From: Paulownia fortunei
Taxonomy: Eukaryota > Streptophyta > Magnoliopsida > Lamiales > Paulowniaceae
Assembly (NCBI GenBank): GCA_019321725.1
Contig: CM033119.1
Location: 3,931,865-3,995,864 of the forward strand
DNA length: 64,000 nt
Direction of reading: 5' to 3'
Notes under the pieces: model-generated
What the model saw: only the letters and a program-made list of their open reading frames with translations
Told to the model about the DNA's origin: nothing
Databases searched by the model: none
Shown here: positions 23,163-33,868 of the stretch, piece by piece
Layout: each line of letters starts with the position of its first letter
Position numbering within the stretch: position 1 is the first letter of the stretch
Program-made: the position numbers and the translations under genes

Positions 23163-25276
23163 ATGGCCGGTTTAAACAATAGAGGTAAGGGAAAGATGCC
23201 CGCAACCGACAAACAACCAAGGTTCAACATCGATTGTGAAGTTGAGTTAAGTGATGAAAAACAAACTCATTTGTATACTACTCAAGAAACAATGAGTGAT
23301 GCTCACACTCGATCTATTCCATCTCTCAAATATTCTATTTTTACTAAATATTTTGATAAAATGACACTTTCAAATGGAGAGATGCAAGCAAAGTATAAAT
23401 ATTGTTCGCAATTTTACAAATTTCAATCTGGAGGCGGTTATGGATCCTTGAAAAGACATGTGGAGAAGAAGCATCCAGTAGAATTTGACATTGATCATAC
23501 CCAAACTCAAATGCCATCATTTGCATCTTCCGGCGCCGATGGAGGTAATGATCTTTCTTTATTTAAATATAATGATGTTAGATGTAGAGAAAATTTAGTT
23601 AGATTTATTTTTGTTGAACATCTTAGTTTTAATTTTGCAAATAAATTCTTTTTTAATGAATTAATTCAAACAACATATAATCCGGCAGCTAAAGGTGTTC
23701 TACGAAGCACATTAACACGTTATGTAAAAAATTTATATAATAAATCTAAAAAAGAGTTAAAAGAATTATTAAATAATGTAAATAATAAAATTTCTTTATA
23801 TAGTGATATTTGGAGTGATCATTGGCAAATACATTTATATATGAGTATTACATGTCATTGGATTGATGATTCTTGGACACTTCAAAAAAGATTACTTGCA
23901 TTTAGAGTTTTTGATAGTCCACACACAGTGGCAAATATTTCACAAATTATATTTTTAATATTAGAAGAATATAATTTAGTTAATAAAATTTTTTCAATAT
24001 CATTTGACAATGCTGCAACTAATAATGCTAGTATTGATGATTTTAAAGTTGTATGTGAACCATCAATTGATGGTAAATATTTTCATATTAGATGTATATG
24101 TCATATTTTAAATTTATGTGTACAAGATGGCTTAAAAGTTTTATATAATCAAGTTAAACCAATTAAACAAGTATTTTCTTATTTATGGACACATCCACAT
24201 ATTAATAAACAATGGTTTAGATTTTGTAAGGCTAACGGTGTGAGGCCTAAAAAATTTTCACGGGATATTGTAATCCGTGGAAATTTAACATATAGATTAT
24301 TAGAAGAATCTATCGAGTATAAAGATTTATTATGTTAATTTTTTGTGCAAATTATTTCTACTCTTTTTTATTTTTATCCACATCATTGGACAGTATGTGA
24401 AAAAAATTATAATATTTTAAAAATATTTAATGATGCTACTTTACAATTATCTAATGTTTATTCCCCAACTTCTCATTTAGTATTATTAAATTGTTGTAAT
24501 ATTGCATCAGTTTTACATGAAAATATTAACTCCCAATATAAAAATTTAGTAAATTGTGCTTTATCAATGCAGTTGAAATGGAAAAAAATATTTTTATGAA
24601 ATTCCAAATATTAATTTAATTGCTGTTGTTTTTGATCCTAAATTTAAATTAGATGGTTTACAAGACTTGTTATTAGTTTATTACAATGCTTTAACACGTA
24701 ATGAAAATGATTATATTATAGATATTAATAATATTATATTTAAAATTAGAACACTTTTAAATGAATTTTATAATGAATACAGTTCCAAATATGGTCCACA
24801 ATCAACTCAAATTGATATATATAAAACTAGTAATAGTAGTGGTTTTAAACTTACGGCAGCACAACTTTTACTTAGGGAACGAACTAAACGTCCTCGAGAA
24901 TCCTCAAATTCTAGCCAAAAACTTGAGAGTTATTTTAATGTTTCATTTGAGTTTAACGAGACAGATGACGATGAACAGTTCAATATTTTGCAATGGTGGT
25001 CGCAAAAAGGAGCAAACGTATCCAATTTTGTCCGTAATGGCGAAATAGATACTTACTTCACCTGCTTCAACCGTTGCAGTGGAATAAGTTTTCAGTGTGG
25101 GAGGCAATATATTGAGTGAGAAACGCTCAACGTTGTCTCCCGAGAATTTAGAAGCCCAAGCATGTCTTGATGAATAGATCAAGGCCTTAGTACGAAGACA
25201 AGATCAACCGAATTTAGAGGAAGATCAAGAAGAGGACACAGATGGAACAACGACGAGAACGAGTGGGAATGATTGA
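23163..25276 (+). pseudogene. Decayed hAT transposase (BED zinc finger, RNase H-like core, dimerisation domain)
   Basis: Reads in order: a BED finger (KYCSQFYKF...GSLKRHVEKKHP, about residues 75-101), the RNase H-like core with DIWSDHWQIHLYMSIT and the FSISFDNAATN aspartate motif, and the C-terminal hAT dimerisation region (ILQWW, then FSVGGNILSEKRSTLSPENL in another frame). Breaks: in-frame TAA at 24336-24338, a frameshift near 24592, a second shift near 25010, and further stops at MAK*, E* and DE*IKA. The first BED cysteine (usually KCKYC) is Tyr. Structure resembles the RICESLEEPER/DAYSLEEPER-like hAT family. No functional transposase is expected. Confidence 0.9.
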
Positions 25277-26109
25277 GCCACTCCATTCCCTAATGTAAGA
25301 AGGGTTAAAAGGTAAGAGAACTACGTGAGTTTTGATTCCTCTATACCTTAAAAGGATACGTAGGCAACTTAAATTTAACTTCAAACTCATTTTTATTTTT
25401 AAAATAGTTTTTAATTATATAATTTAAATTTTTATAGATATTTTTTTAAAATTTAAGTGTAAATTTTTTTTTATTGAAATTTAAGTTTAAACTTTAAGAT
25501 TTCAAATTGAATATATTTTTTTTATATATTTATTATAATTAGAATATTTGATATTTTAAATTTTAGATAATATTTTTTTTTTCAAATTTAAGTTAAACAT
25601 TCATTAAATTAAAAAATTAATAATATATATTTTTTAATTTAAGTTCAAAATTTTTTATTCAAATATATGTTTAAAATTTCAAACCTTTGTTTTTGTTTTA
25701 CAAAAGTTACAATTTTATAAAATTAATAGTTAGTTAAAAAGTTACAAATTTTCAAAATATAGGTAAAAAAAAAATAAAAAATTCAATGGTTGGAATCGGA
25801 ATTGGAACCGGTGGTTAACCGGAACCGGCCCGGCGGTTCCGGTACACGGACCGTAACCGACCTTGACGGTTAAGGTTAAGAGTCGAAATTTTCTTGAACC
25901 GTGAAACCGACGATTCTGAACCATAACCGGCGGTTCCTGAACTGTGGTCAGGTCTAATTAAGGAGTCGTAATTATCCTTAATTCCATAATCAGAAATCTT
26001 TTCATAGATATTCTATAATAAATTGATAATGATTTTCATTAACTTGGTTTTCGATTTTGGATAAGTACGAGGAGAAACTACATTGAAAAGCATCGGTCTC
26101 TTCCCCTGG

Positions 26110-26237
26110 GATTTAGCATCTATCTATATATTATCTAGGTAATATGTTTACACGCTAATGCTCCCTTCAATCTTTGCTTCCCGTTTTCCCTCTCTCATCT
26201 CCACCATCATTACAACCTTGTCGCTGCTAAACTAACG
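26110..26237 (+). promoter_or_regulatory. Core promoter and 5' leader exon of the HVA22-like fusion gene
   Basis: A TATA-like CTATCTATATATTATC at about 26110 is followed by a CT-rich leader. A donor G|GTATTC at 26238 could pair with acceptor TTTGTTACAG ending at 26742, just before the start codon, giving a 5' UTR intron. The block CTAATGCTCCCT...ATCTTTG (about 26156-26178) recurs at about 31320. Confidence 0.45.
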
Positions 26238-26751
26238 GTATTCTTTCTGTTTACCTTAAAATCGTTTTTGGATAGGTCGTTTTTAACCCTTTTTTTTTAT
26301 GTTTTCCTGATGTTATTCTTCTTGAATTTTTTTGATTGAAGACATTTTTTTTTTGCATTCTATGCCACTTCCCACTGTGTTTTTTTAGAGTTAATTCAAA
26401 CAAATATGCATATTTTTGTGTGCAACAATTTGTGCTCTAGGATTTTGATAACAGTGCGTTATATGTCCACGAGTTGGCTTAGTTTCATAGATACAAGAAA
26501 AAGAAAGGAAAACCTTGAATTATCTAATTGATTTGTAATTTCTTGTGAACATTCATCAACCTTGAATTATCTAATTGAATTGTAATTATCTAATTGAGTT
26601 GTAATTTCTTGAACATTTATCATTAGCTTGTTTATTTGTTTTTTCAATTTCAAAATTCAAAAAAATGTTCCCAATTCTATGATTCAAGCTCAATTTTTGT
26701 TTGACATATTGATCGTAAGAATGTCTTATTTGTTTGTTACAGGGAATCAAG

Positions 26752-28164
26752 ATGGTTGGATATCATGTCGTTAGAGGACTTGTGTAAGCGTCACCACCAG
26801 TCTCCGATGACTGATATTCCATAAAAAAACATAATAGTAACTATTTTATTAATTATTGCAAAAGTTTCTTAATTTGTACAATTGTTGTTACATGCAGGTT
26901 GATGTTGGTTTATGTTTATCCTGCATACGAATGCTTTAAAGCCGCGGGAATGAATAAACCTGATGTTAAGCAACTCCTTTTTTGGTGCCATTATTGGTAT
27001 ACAGCTTAATATTTGATTATTTGTCCTCAAATTGCTTTAGTTGCAACTTAATTTTCAGGTCTAACTCCATCTTCAACTTGCAGGATCTTAGTGGTTGTGC
27101 TGACAGTTTTTGAAAGGATTGCCCATATGTTTATTGTCTGGTTTCATAAAACTAAGGTCTGTAATGTTCTTCTCATTCTCAATTTGTCCGTGCATGACAA
27201 TTGAAGTCGCTGTTTGCTCTATATATTATCATTTTGTCGGATTTCTGTCAAAGATATACTCGACATACATATATATATATATATATATTTGATTTTGCAG
27301 AGACGTACAGAAGGACAATGCTCGTCACCTCTTGTTTCTGGTACATCTTCAAGTGAGCACCAAGAAGAAGAAGAAGAAGATGCATGCTCATCACCAGCTG
27401 GTACAACATCTTCAAGTGATCAGCCGCAAGCTGGGGTTTCGAAACATTTTGATTTGTTTAAACCTACAGCTGCAGCTGCAGCACCTTCAAAAGTGTTTAA
27501 AATGCTGAAGAAATATCTATCGAACTTCCAATCAATGAATGGAAAAGGAAGGAGAACGGTTTGGTTTCTCTTGGCTGAGTGCTCATGGGAATTTTATGCC
27601 ATCCTTTTCGAAAACGATAAAGACACAAATATTAAAAAATGGTTTATCCAACAAGTTGAGAAAGTGGAAATATATGATGAGCTTAAAGAATGGCTTAACC
27701 AACAATTTGAGAAAGTTGAATTTTTGAAAGGAGCTACCGTGCAAGGTTTGATACTTGAGTTTATCCACGTGGTAGTTATCGCCACCTATATAAGTTTTTT
27801 ATTTTACCTAGCTTATATCCATAAAATCAAACCCTTAAAACTCTCCCGTGTTGCCAGATGGTTCTTTGAGTGTGTGTTTGTCCTTCTATGTTTGGGGGTA
27901 GCTTATTTTGTGAAGGATTTTTGGGGAACGCTTTTTGCATTTGGTATTTGTTTTCATATTATTCCAGTGTTCAATCTTTTGGGGGCATATGAAAATTTTG
28001 GCCTTTTGGATTGCTTATTGGCCATATTGATTGAGGTAGCATTGTTTTTTTGCAAAGATCCAAAATATGCTCCATGTGTAGTTGCTGTTATCTCTGTTGC
28101 CTTCCAACTGACGAAGCAATCCTTATATGATGAGCATTCAAAAAGAACCTTGCTCCCTCACTGA
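26752..28164 (+). CDS. HVA22/TB2-DP1-type protein fused to an unrecognised multi-span membrane domain
   Basis: Exons 26752-26783, 26898-26996, 27084-27156 and 27301-28164 join in phase to 355 residues. Residues 1-68 form an HVA22-like segment: LVLMLVYVYPAYECFKAAG, FWCHYWILVVVLTVFERIAH, close to HVA22-i/j types. This family shapes tubular ER as hairpin membrane proteins. The usual second half of the TB2/DP1 domain is absent. After K68 comes a Ser/Glu-rich linker (69-118), an Ala-rich stretch, a repeated amphipathic segment (WFIQQVEKVE / WLNQQFEKVE, about 181-207), then about five hydrophobic spans near 219-240, 257-272, 277-297, 302-318 and 324-338. I do not recognise this C-terminal domain. 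A homologue exists at 39.8-40.4 kb. The exon join is phase-consistent but untested; two adjacent genes are the alternative. Confidence 0.72.
27633..27726 (+). repeat. 48-bp in-frame tandem duplication in the HVA22-fusion last exon
   Basis: Two adjacent copies encode KKWFIQQVEKVEIYDEL and KEWLNQQFEKVEFLK. DNA similarity shows a direct duplication that preserves the frame and doubles an amphipathic helix-like segment before the first C-terminal membrane span. Confidence 0.65.
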
Positions 28165-29890
28165 GAAAGAGAAGATTTTTTGATTTGGTTACAATATACT
28201 AGTATAGGAAGAGTGAATGAGGTGGATTTGATTTTGTTATTTTTATTTTAAGTTTGTTGGTCCTAATAGTGGACTTTAGGATATAATTGATGATTTACTA
28301 TTTCATTTTTAAATTTATGCTCTTTGTTAAATTTTATTTTAACATAAAGAAAATATTTTTATACTGTTCACCACGGTTCAACTGTTGGAACCTGTAATCG
28401 GCCCGTGAGTCGGTTACGGGTTTGGTTTCTCCAACCTGGGAACTGTTTCTACAGGCTTGACCCAATGATTTTTTATTTTATTTTATATTTTTATCAAAAT
28501 ACTAAAAATAGTGTGAAAATGACATACGCAGATTTTGAACATGTGACATCATTTTATTAGCAAAACAATCTAACCAATTGAAATAATAGATCATATATTT
28601 ATAATTTTGAATAAGTGTAAAACAATTTAATCGACTGAATTAATGGATAATATATTTATACTTTTGAATAAATATATAAACAAGTGTTATGAATGTTTTT
28701 TTCATTTTTTGTTTATCTTAAATTATTTGTTTTTGTTTTTTTAAATTAATATAATTGATATTGTGCTTCTTTTTAAATTTAATTAATTAATTTTATATAG
28801 GGGAAAGTGGGAGATAGTGGGGAAGAAAGAGGTAAGTGGGCAAAGTAAGATAATATCAACCATGTAATACTCAAAAGTACCACAAATTACATGTAATAAA
28901 TATCAAGGTTTTTCCTAATCTTATAAATATCTAAGGTTTTCCCTAATCTTAGTGGCTAATTACACTGGAGCCGAGGGCAATGTTTTTCCCTAACAACAAG
29001 CAAATATCACTTAACGAGAAGAATAAACCATAAAAAAAAAAAAAAGAACAACAAAATCCGGCTTGGGTTGATCAATTAATATTATATAAATTAAATCCTG
29101 ATATTTTATATTTGTTTTTGATATATTATATATATAGTTTTTATTATTTAGTAAGGGCTCAAGCTTAATTCAAGCGGAGCCTACCTCAAGCTTAGCTTGA
29201 ATAATTCTAGTCTTAATTAGTTTGAAATTATATGAAATTTAATTTGAAAATTATCTGAGCTCACAAACTTCAATCCGATTTGTAGTCATTAATAATCCTA
29301 ATCGGAATACAAAAAAAATGTACAACTCATAAAATCATTTCGTAATATCACTTCTTATACTAAGAAATTTAATGAATAAATTGCATTTTTTTCTTAAGTT
29401 TATTCAAATTGATTTGTATAATCATGATTTAAATTTGAATAAATAAAATTTTAGAGAAAAATATTTTTTTTTAAAATTTCTAGATATATAAATTTAGTAA
29501 TAAAGACAATGTTAGTTTTTAAAATTGAATGAGCTAAACAAAAAAGTTATCTAAAAGTTTTTACTACAAATAAATGAATATGCTTAAAAGAAAACTGAAT
29601 TTCAAATGTGTAAGAAGTTTTATGGTTGGGTTTTTTGAAATGAAAAATAATTTCATGATTTTTTTACATAAAAATTTATTTTAAGGGTTTTCAATAATTT
29701 TTACTATTTTTTGTTTTGACCTTCATTTTTCTACAGGGTAGTTTGCATTCGTCTCTCCAGAAATTTGAAAATTTGACATTCACATTTTTTAGTTTAAATT
29801 TTTGGAGAAGACCTCTCCTAGTGTAAGAAAATTCCAAATATACTTGTATAAAAAGACCAAAAGACCTCTAACCTAACGCATACGCAGCAA
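28165..29890. other. 3' flank of the HVA22-fusion gene; degenerate repeats
   Basis: AT-rich. Sequence around 28368-28475 (ACGGTTCAACTGTTGGAACC, CCCGTGAGTCGG) resembles the CCGG-rich subterminal repeats of the hAT at 22.7-26 kb and may be an old hAT fragment. No gene recognised. Confidence 0.4.
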
Positions 29891-29891
29891 A

Positions 29892-30092
29892 TGATGGAGC
29901 GGCTTGCAAGAGCCAATGAGCCGAGTGATTGAACTTCAGGCCGTCGCCATATCGGCTTCTTTGGGAGGATATTGTGTTGTTGAGGAGGAGAGCTCGAGTT
30001 AAAAGATTTTTCATTGTTCTAGTTTTTTATTTTCATACTTTTCCAATGAACTAAGGTTAAATATTTACTAAAATAAAATGGTTGCATCGATT
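29892..30092 (+). pseudogene. CAD relic 1: 3' end and 3' UTR of a CAD-B-like gene
   Basis: GATGGAGCGGCTTGCAAGAGCC matches the codons for the MERLARA segment of CAD-B. After an internal deletion of about 50 bp it resumes at GAGCCGAGTGATTGAAC, the stop region. The similarity continues through the 3' UTR (TTCTTTGGGAGGATATTGTGTTG, TTACTAAAATAAAA), so this is a genomic duplicate and not a processed copy. Everything upstream of the last ~25 codons is gone. Confidence 0.85.
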
Positions 30093-31846
30093 ACAAAAAT
30101 GTTTGCAGACTATAAACCACCCATACTAGAGGTGCAATTTCAGTGTCATTTTCATTTTCTACTATTCTCGAGTTGTCTTCCGTACTAGCTGGCCGATTGG
30201 AAATTTGACAGTATTAGAAGCATTAAATTTTTTATGTCATAAAAATGGGATCTCATTAATTACTTGGGCCCACAAATTCAAGAAAATCAAAGTTAAAAAT
30301 CACACTAGCCAACGATTACATAGTAAAAAAGCTAACAAGTTATTTTCAACAAATTTCGGTGGACTCGTGATTAAATATTGAGCATTTTGGATAGAGATGG
30401 ACTAAGAAAATGAAAATTAAGAAGCCAAAATTTATTTATTTATTTTTTAAAATAATAAATAAAAAATATTTTTCATTTTTAAGAAAAGCAAAATTTTTAA
30501 ATTTAATAATTTTATATAAAAAAATTATAATAATTTTAAAAGTTTACGTAATTGAACCCTCTTATTTAGATGAGTGGGTTTGAATGATGTTGACCTTTTC
30601 AACTGTATAAATTAATTTTAAGAAACTACGTTGAGATAAGTTTATGATAATTTTTTAGGTAATATAATTATATTTAAGTTAGGATAACAAGTCCCAGAAA
30701 AATTGATTATTATCAAATTAGAACGTCAACAAAATCCAAAAGATGTAAAGTTCTCTCCATCTAGCCACCATACCTCCCGTTTTCGGGTTTATTCTTTAAG
30801 TTAACAAAGGGTTTATTTTAAAGGTACGATGATTATTTGCTTCATGATTACTATACTAATTCTTTACTTGGTATGCGCATTTGTGATGCTTATTCATGTG
30901 AAATTTCTTAGACAATATTTAAAAACCCATTCCACCCATTTTCTGGTCTGCAAAGATGTAGGCTTAAGACAAAATTTCACGTAAATGCCTCCTATATTAA
31001 TTGCCATATTATCTTAAAAATGTATATGCCTCTTATATTGAAGTATCATAATATTCTGTTCTTGTGCTCTATATATGATTAAACATCTGCAAAAGATTTT
31101 TAGAGACTAATAGAGATTTAATAATTCATGATTATCTTTCCATAATAACAAATCTTTTAAAGACGTTATATTAACATGGGTTAGTTGAATTGATTTCTAC
31201 TTTTATGAGATTTAAGTACATAATGAACACCAATGAAGAGGATAAATTAAAGAAAGTGGGCAAATTGCAATGCTTCAAGCATAAAACTTACACGGTAATA
31301 GCATGCACTTTTTTACATGCTAATGCTCCCTCTATCTTTGAAAAGCTGCAATTTGGTTCCTTAATTGCTTTCTCTTTCATCTCAGCCAGCATTTTACTGG
31401 AAAGCTATCTGATTTTGACGAGCATAAATCAGCACAAGAAACATTAATATAATTCGATTGTGTCGTTAACTTGGATTCCAAATCAATGGATCAGGGTGCA
31501 GGAATTTTCAATCAATCATTGGGGGCAGGATGGTGCTGCTTTATTCCTTGGAAATTGGTGATATCCTTATATTGTAATTGTAATATAATTATAGAGCAAA
31601 GGCTCCAATAATGATAAATATGATTTATTTGGAAATTTTAATGTGGACCTCTTAAGTTCTTTAGAAAAAATGTACTAAGTTTTCATTCATCTAGTTTATT
31701 GTTAGAAAAACAAATAATTATAAAGTAATAAATGGTTAAAACTGTATGAATGAAAATAGATATGAGCAGATTGAAAATGGGAACATGAGATATGAATAAT
31801 ACATATGGTGTGTTAACAGTAAAAAAATAATACCTTACCCATTGAA
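30093..31846. other. Duplicated CAD-HVA22 spacer (second copy)
   Basis: Blocks are colinear with the CAD-B to HVA22 spacer. About 31125-31160 (TTTCCATAATAACAAATCTTTT) matches about 25975-26002 (ATTCCATAATCAGAAATCTTTT), and about 31314-31345 (TACATGCTAATGCTCCCTC...ATCTTTG) matches about 26150-26178. The hAT element is missing from the matching site. The 85-residue frame at 31190-31447 covers this promoter-like duplicate and is not taken as a gene. Confidence 0.6.
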
Positions 31847-31899
31847 ATGTTGTCTCAAATCTTTGAATATTGTACTAACCATATTCTTCTATCTCCTGT

Positions 31900-32120
31900 A
31901 ACTTCATCACCTTTCTCTCTCTGCTCACTCGCACTCTCAAATTCACAAAACGCTGCACTGCTTGCTCGCTCTCACTCTCAAATACTCAAACACTCATTCT
32001 CACTCTCAAACTCTCTCAAATACTTAAACTTGCAAAACGCTGCACTGCTCAGTCACTCTCTGCAAGACCACGTCTCTTGGTTAGTTGTTCTCGTTCTCTC
32101 TCTACATTCTCTCTCTTCTT
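31900..32120 (+). repeat. CT-rich leader-like sequence with ~87-bp repeat
   Basis: CAAAACGCTGCACTGCT occurs at about 31946 and 32033, with matching CACTCTCAAA neighbours. The CT-rich composition followed by TCTTGGTTAGTTG (possible GT donor) resembles a plant 5' UTR exon. It lies in the position expected for the leader of the downstream HVA22-related duplicate. Translated frames across it are low-complexity. Confidence 0.4.
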
Positions 32121-32993
32121 AGTATTTTTTTTTTTACTTTTTTGTGTTGTGGTTGTGTTTCTCTTTCATTTTTCTTTTTTTGTAACTATTGTGTCAATTA
32201 TTCATCTGGGTTGGCATTCACCTTCTTTTGATATGTTTTTCTTTTCTTTTGTTGGTGTATTGATGTAGGAATACGTTGTATAGATAGTTTATGTAGTGGT
32301 AGATTGTTGGTGACAAAAAGAAATTGGTAGAAAAAATAATAGATAGTAGTCGAATGTGTATGTGAAGTAAGAGATAATCATTGTAGTGGATAGTGGAAGA
32401 CAAGTGCACTAAAGTTTATTTCCTCAAACTTTGTTCTCAAGTTTGTTGTTACAAATGAAGTTTCATTCTATTTATATTAGTATCACCTCAAAATGTACGG
32501 TGGAGATTTAATACATTCAACGGTAGGGAGTGATCCTCTAAGTTTTTTCTAGTATATTCTAAATATATTTTACTAGATTTTTATTGAAGATATTTCTAGA
32601 AAACTATCTTATGAATATGTTTGATATTTTCTAGAAACTTCTTAATAAAAATCTTTTCTAAAAATATCTATTTCTTTCTTTCTTGAAAGGTTCATTTTAA
32701 ATATCTATCCTAAAATATTTCTTTTTCCTTTCAAGAAACTTCTTACAAATATTTATTATCTATAATTTTCTTCATAAATGTACATCACATTTTATCAATT
32801 GATTTGGGCGGTTTTTTGAATGTAGGAGAAGAAACTGATGAAGATTCATTAAGAATGAGTTTACTGAATGTGTTTTTTTCTCGCGCTTGGTTATCTCTAT
32901 GAAGTTTGTACCTAGAAATATGTGTGGTGCGCTTGTTTATGCATGCATGTATGGGTGAAATGGAAAACTAGATTTATGTGGTGTGATTTTTAT
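32121..32993. other. Spacer left of the copia element
   Basis: AT-rich with CT runs; no gene recognised. If the leader at 31.9-32.1 kb is real, this would be intron sequence. Confidence 0.3.
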
Positions 32994-33850
32994 TGGGATA
33001 AACACACACCAAATTCAATCAAATCAGCGATTAAAGACCAATACAATGGAAATAATAATTATCCTTCTCTTGTGTGAACATAACAGAAAATAATAATAAG
33101 CAAACCAACCACAATTGCAACAAAGAACACGAGCAATTCTTAACGTGGTAACCCCCCCCCCCCCCCCAATATGAGGAGTAAAAATTACGGAACCGTAATC
33201 CACCAAAATAATCTCCACTATATTCAAAAATAGAGATCCAATAAATTCAACAATCTATTTCAATTGATATACAATCACAAACACTTCAAGATAATTCAAT
33301 CTTGACAACAAACAAGTTCTACCAAAAGAAATTAGAATGATCTTATCTAAAATGTGGCATTACTGTCCATGAATGATTTCTAGTGAAAAGAGGCTAAAAA
33401 TCCGATCTTGACCGTTCAAACTCTAGAACTATGAGTCCTAAACATACCGTCAAAATTTTAGATTGATCCAACGGTTCAATTTCCCAAAACAACTCTTGAT
33501 CCAAATATGGTTGTCTTATTTGTCACAAAAGCAGATGCTAAAGAACTTCGAACCTGATCTTTATCGTTCAGATTGTAGCTCAATGTGTATTGAATGTGCT
33601 GTCAAAATATCAGCTTGATCCAATAGTTTAATATATTCTAATTTTATTTTGAATATGACTGGTCGGGGGTTATTTTCAAAACTGAATTTCTTCTCCTATT
33701 TTCTCTTTCTAGTTCTTTTCTTCTCTCTCTTGTTTTTGTTGATTATGAACTAATCTGAACTCAATATCATAAGTCAACAAAAATTATCATTGGCCAAATT
33801 GTCCTTCATTTAAGTTGAATATTTTCACATTGAGAAAATTCAACCCAACA
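32994..33850 (-). repeat. Copia LTR (3' LTR of the minus-strand element)
   Basis: Starts TGGGATAAACACACACC and ends AATTCAACCCAACA on the + strand, matching 37877-38667. It carries a 16-base C tract (33152-33167) where the other LTR has only CCTCCCC. Confidence 0.93.
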
Positions 33851-33866
33851 AAATCTCCCCCTTTTT
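33851..33866 (-). other. Polypurine tract of the copia element
   Basis: Minus strand reads AAAAAGGGGGAGATTT directly against the 3' LTR, the expected plus-strand priming site. Confidence 0.8.
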
Positions 33867-33868
33867 GA

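Larger units (their letters stand above)
22660..25956 (+). mobile_element. hAT (Ac-type) DNA transposon, full length but decayed
   Basis: Terminal inverted repeats are TAGACCTGACCA (22660-22671) and TGGTCAGGTCTA (25945-25956), 12/12. Flanking 8 bp are ATTAAGGG (left) and ATTAAGGA (right), a 7/8 target-site duplication. The interior holds a BED-type hAT transposase pseudogene (23163-25276). Subterminal regions are GC-rich and repetitive, with hairpins at 22847-22905 and CCGG-containing repeats at 25795-25940, typical of hAT subterminal binding regions. The corresponding spot near 31.12 kb in the duplicated flank lacks the insertion. Confidence 0.88.

Noticed and set aside
31190..31447. 85-residue open frame
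   Set aside because: It overlaps the duplicated HVA22 promoter/leader region and is not conserved in the first copy.
31847..32268. CT-rich overlapping frames (91 and 63 residues)
   Set aside because: Low-complexity Ser/Leu translation of a repeated, leader-like sequence.
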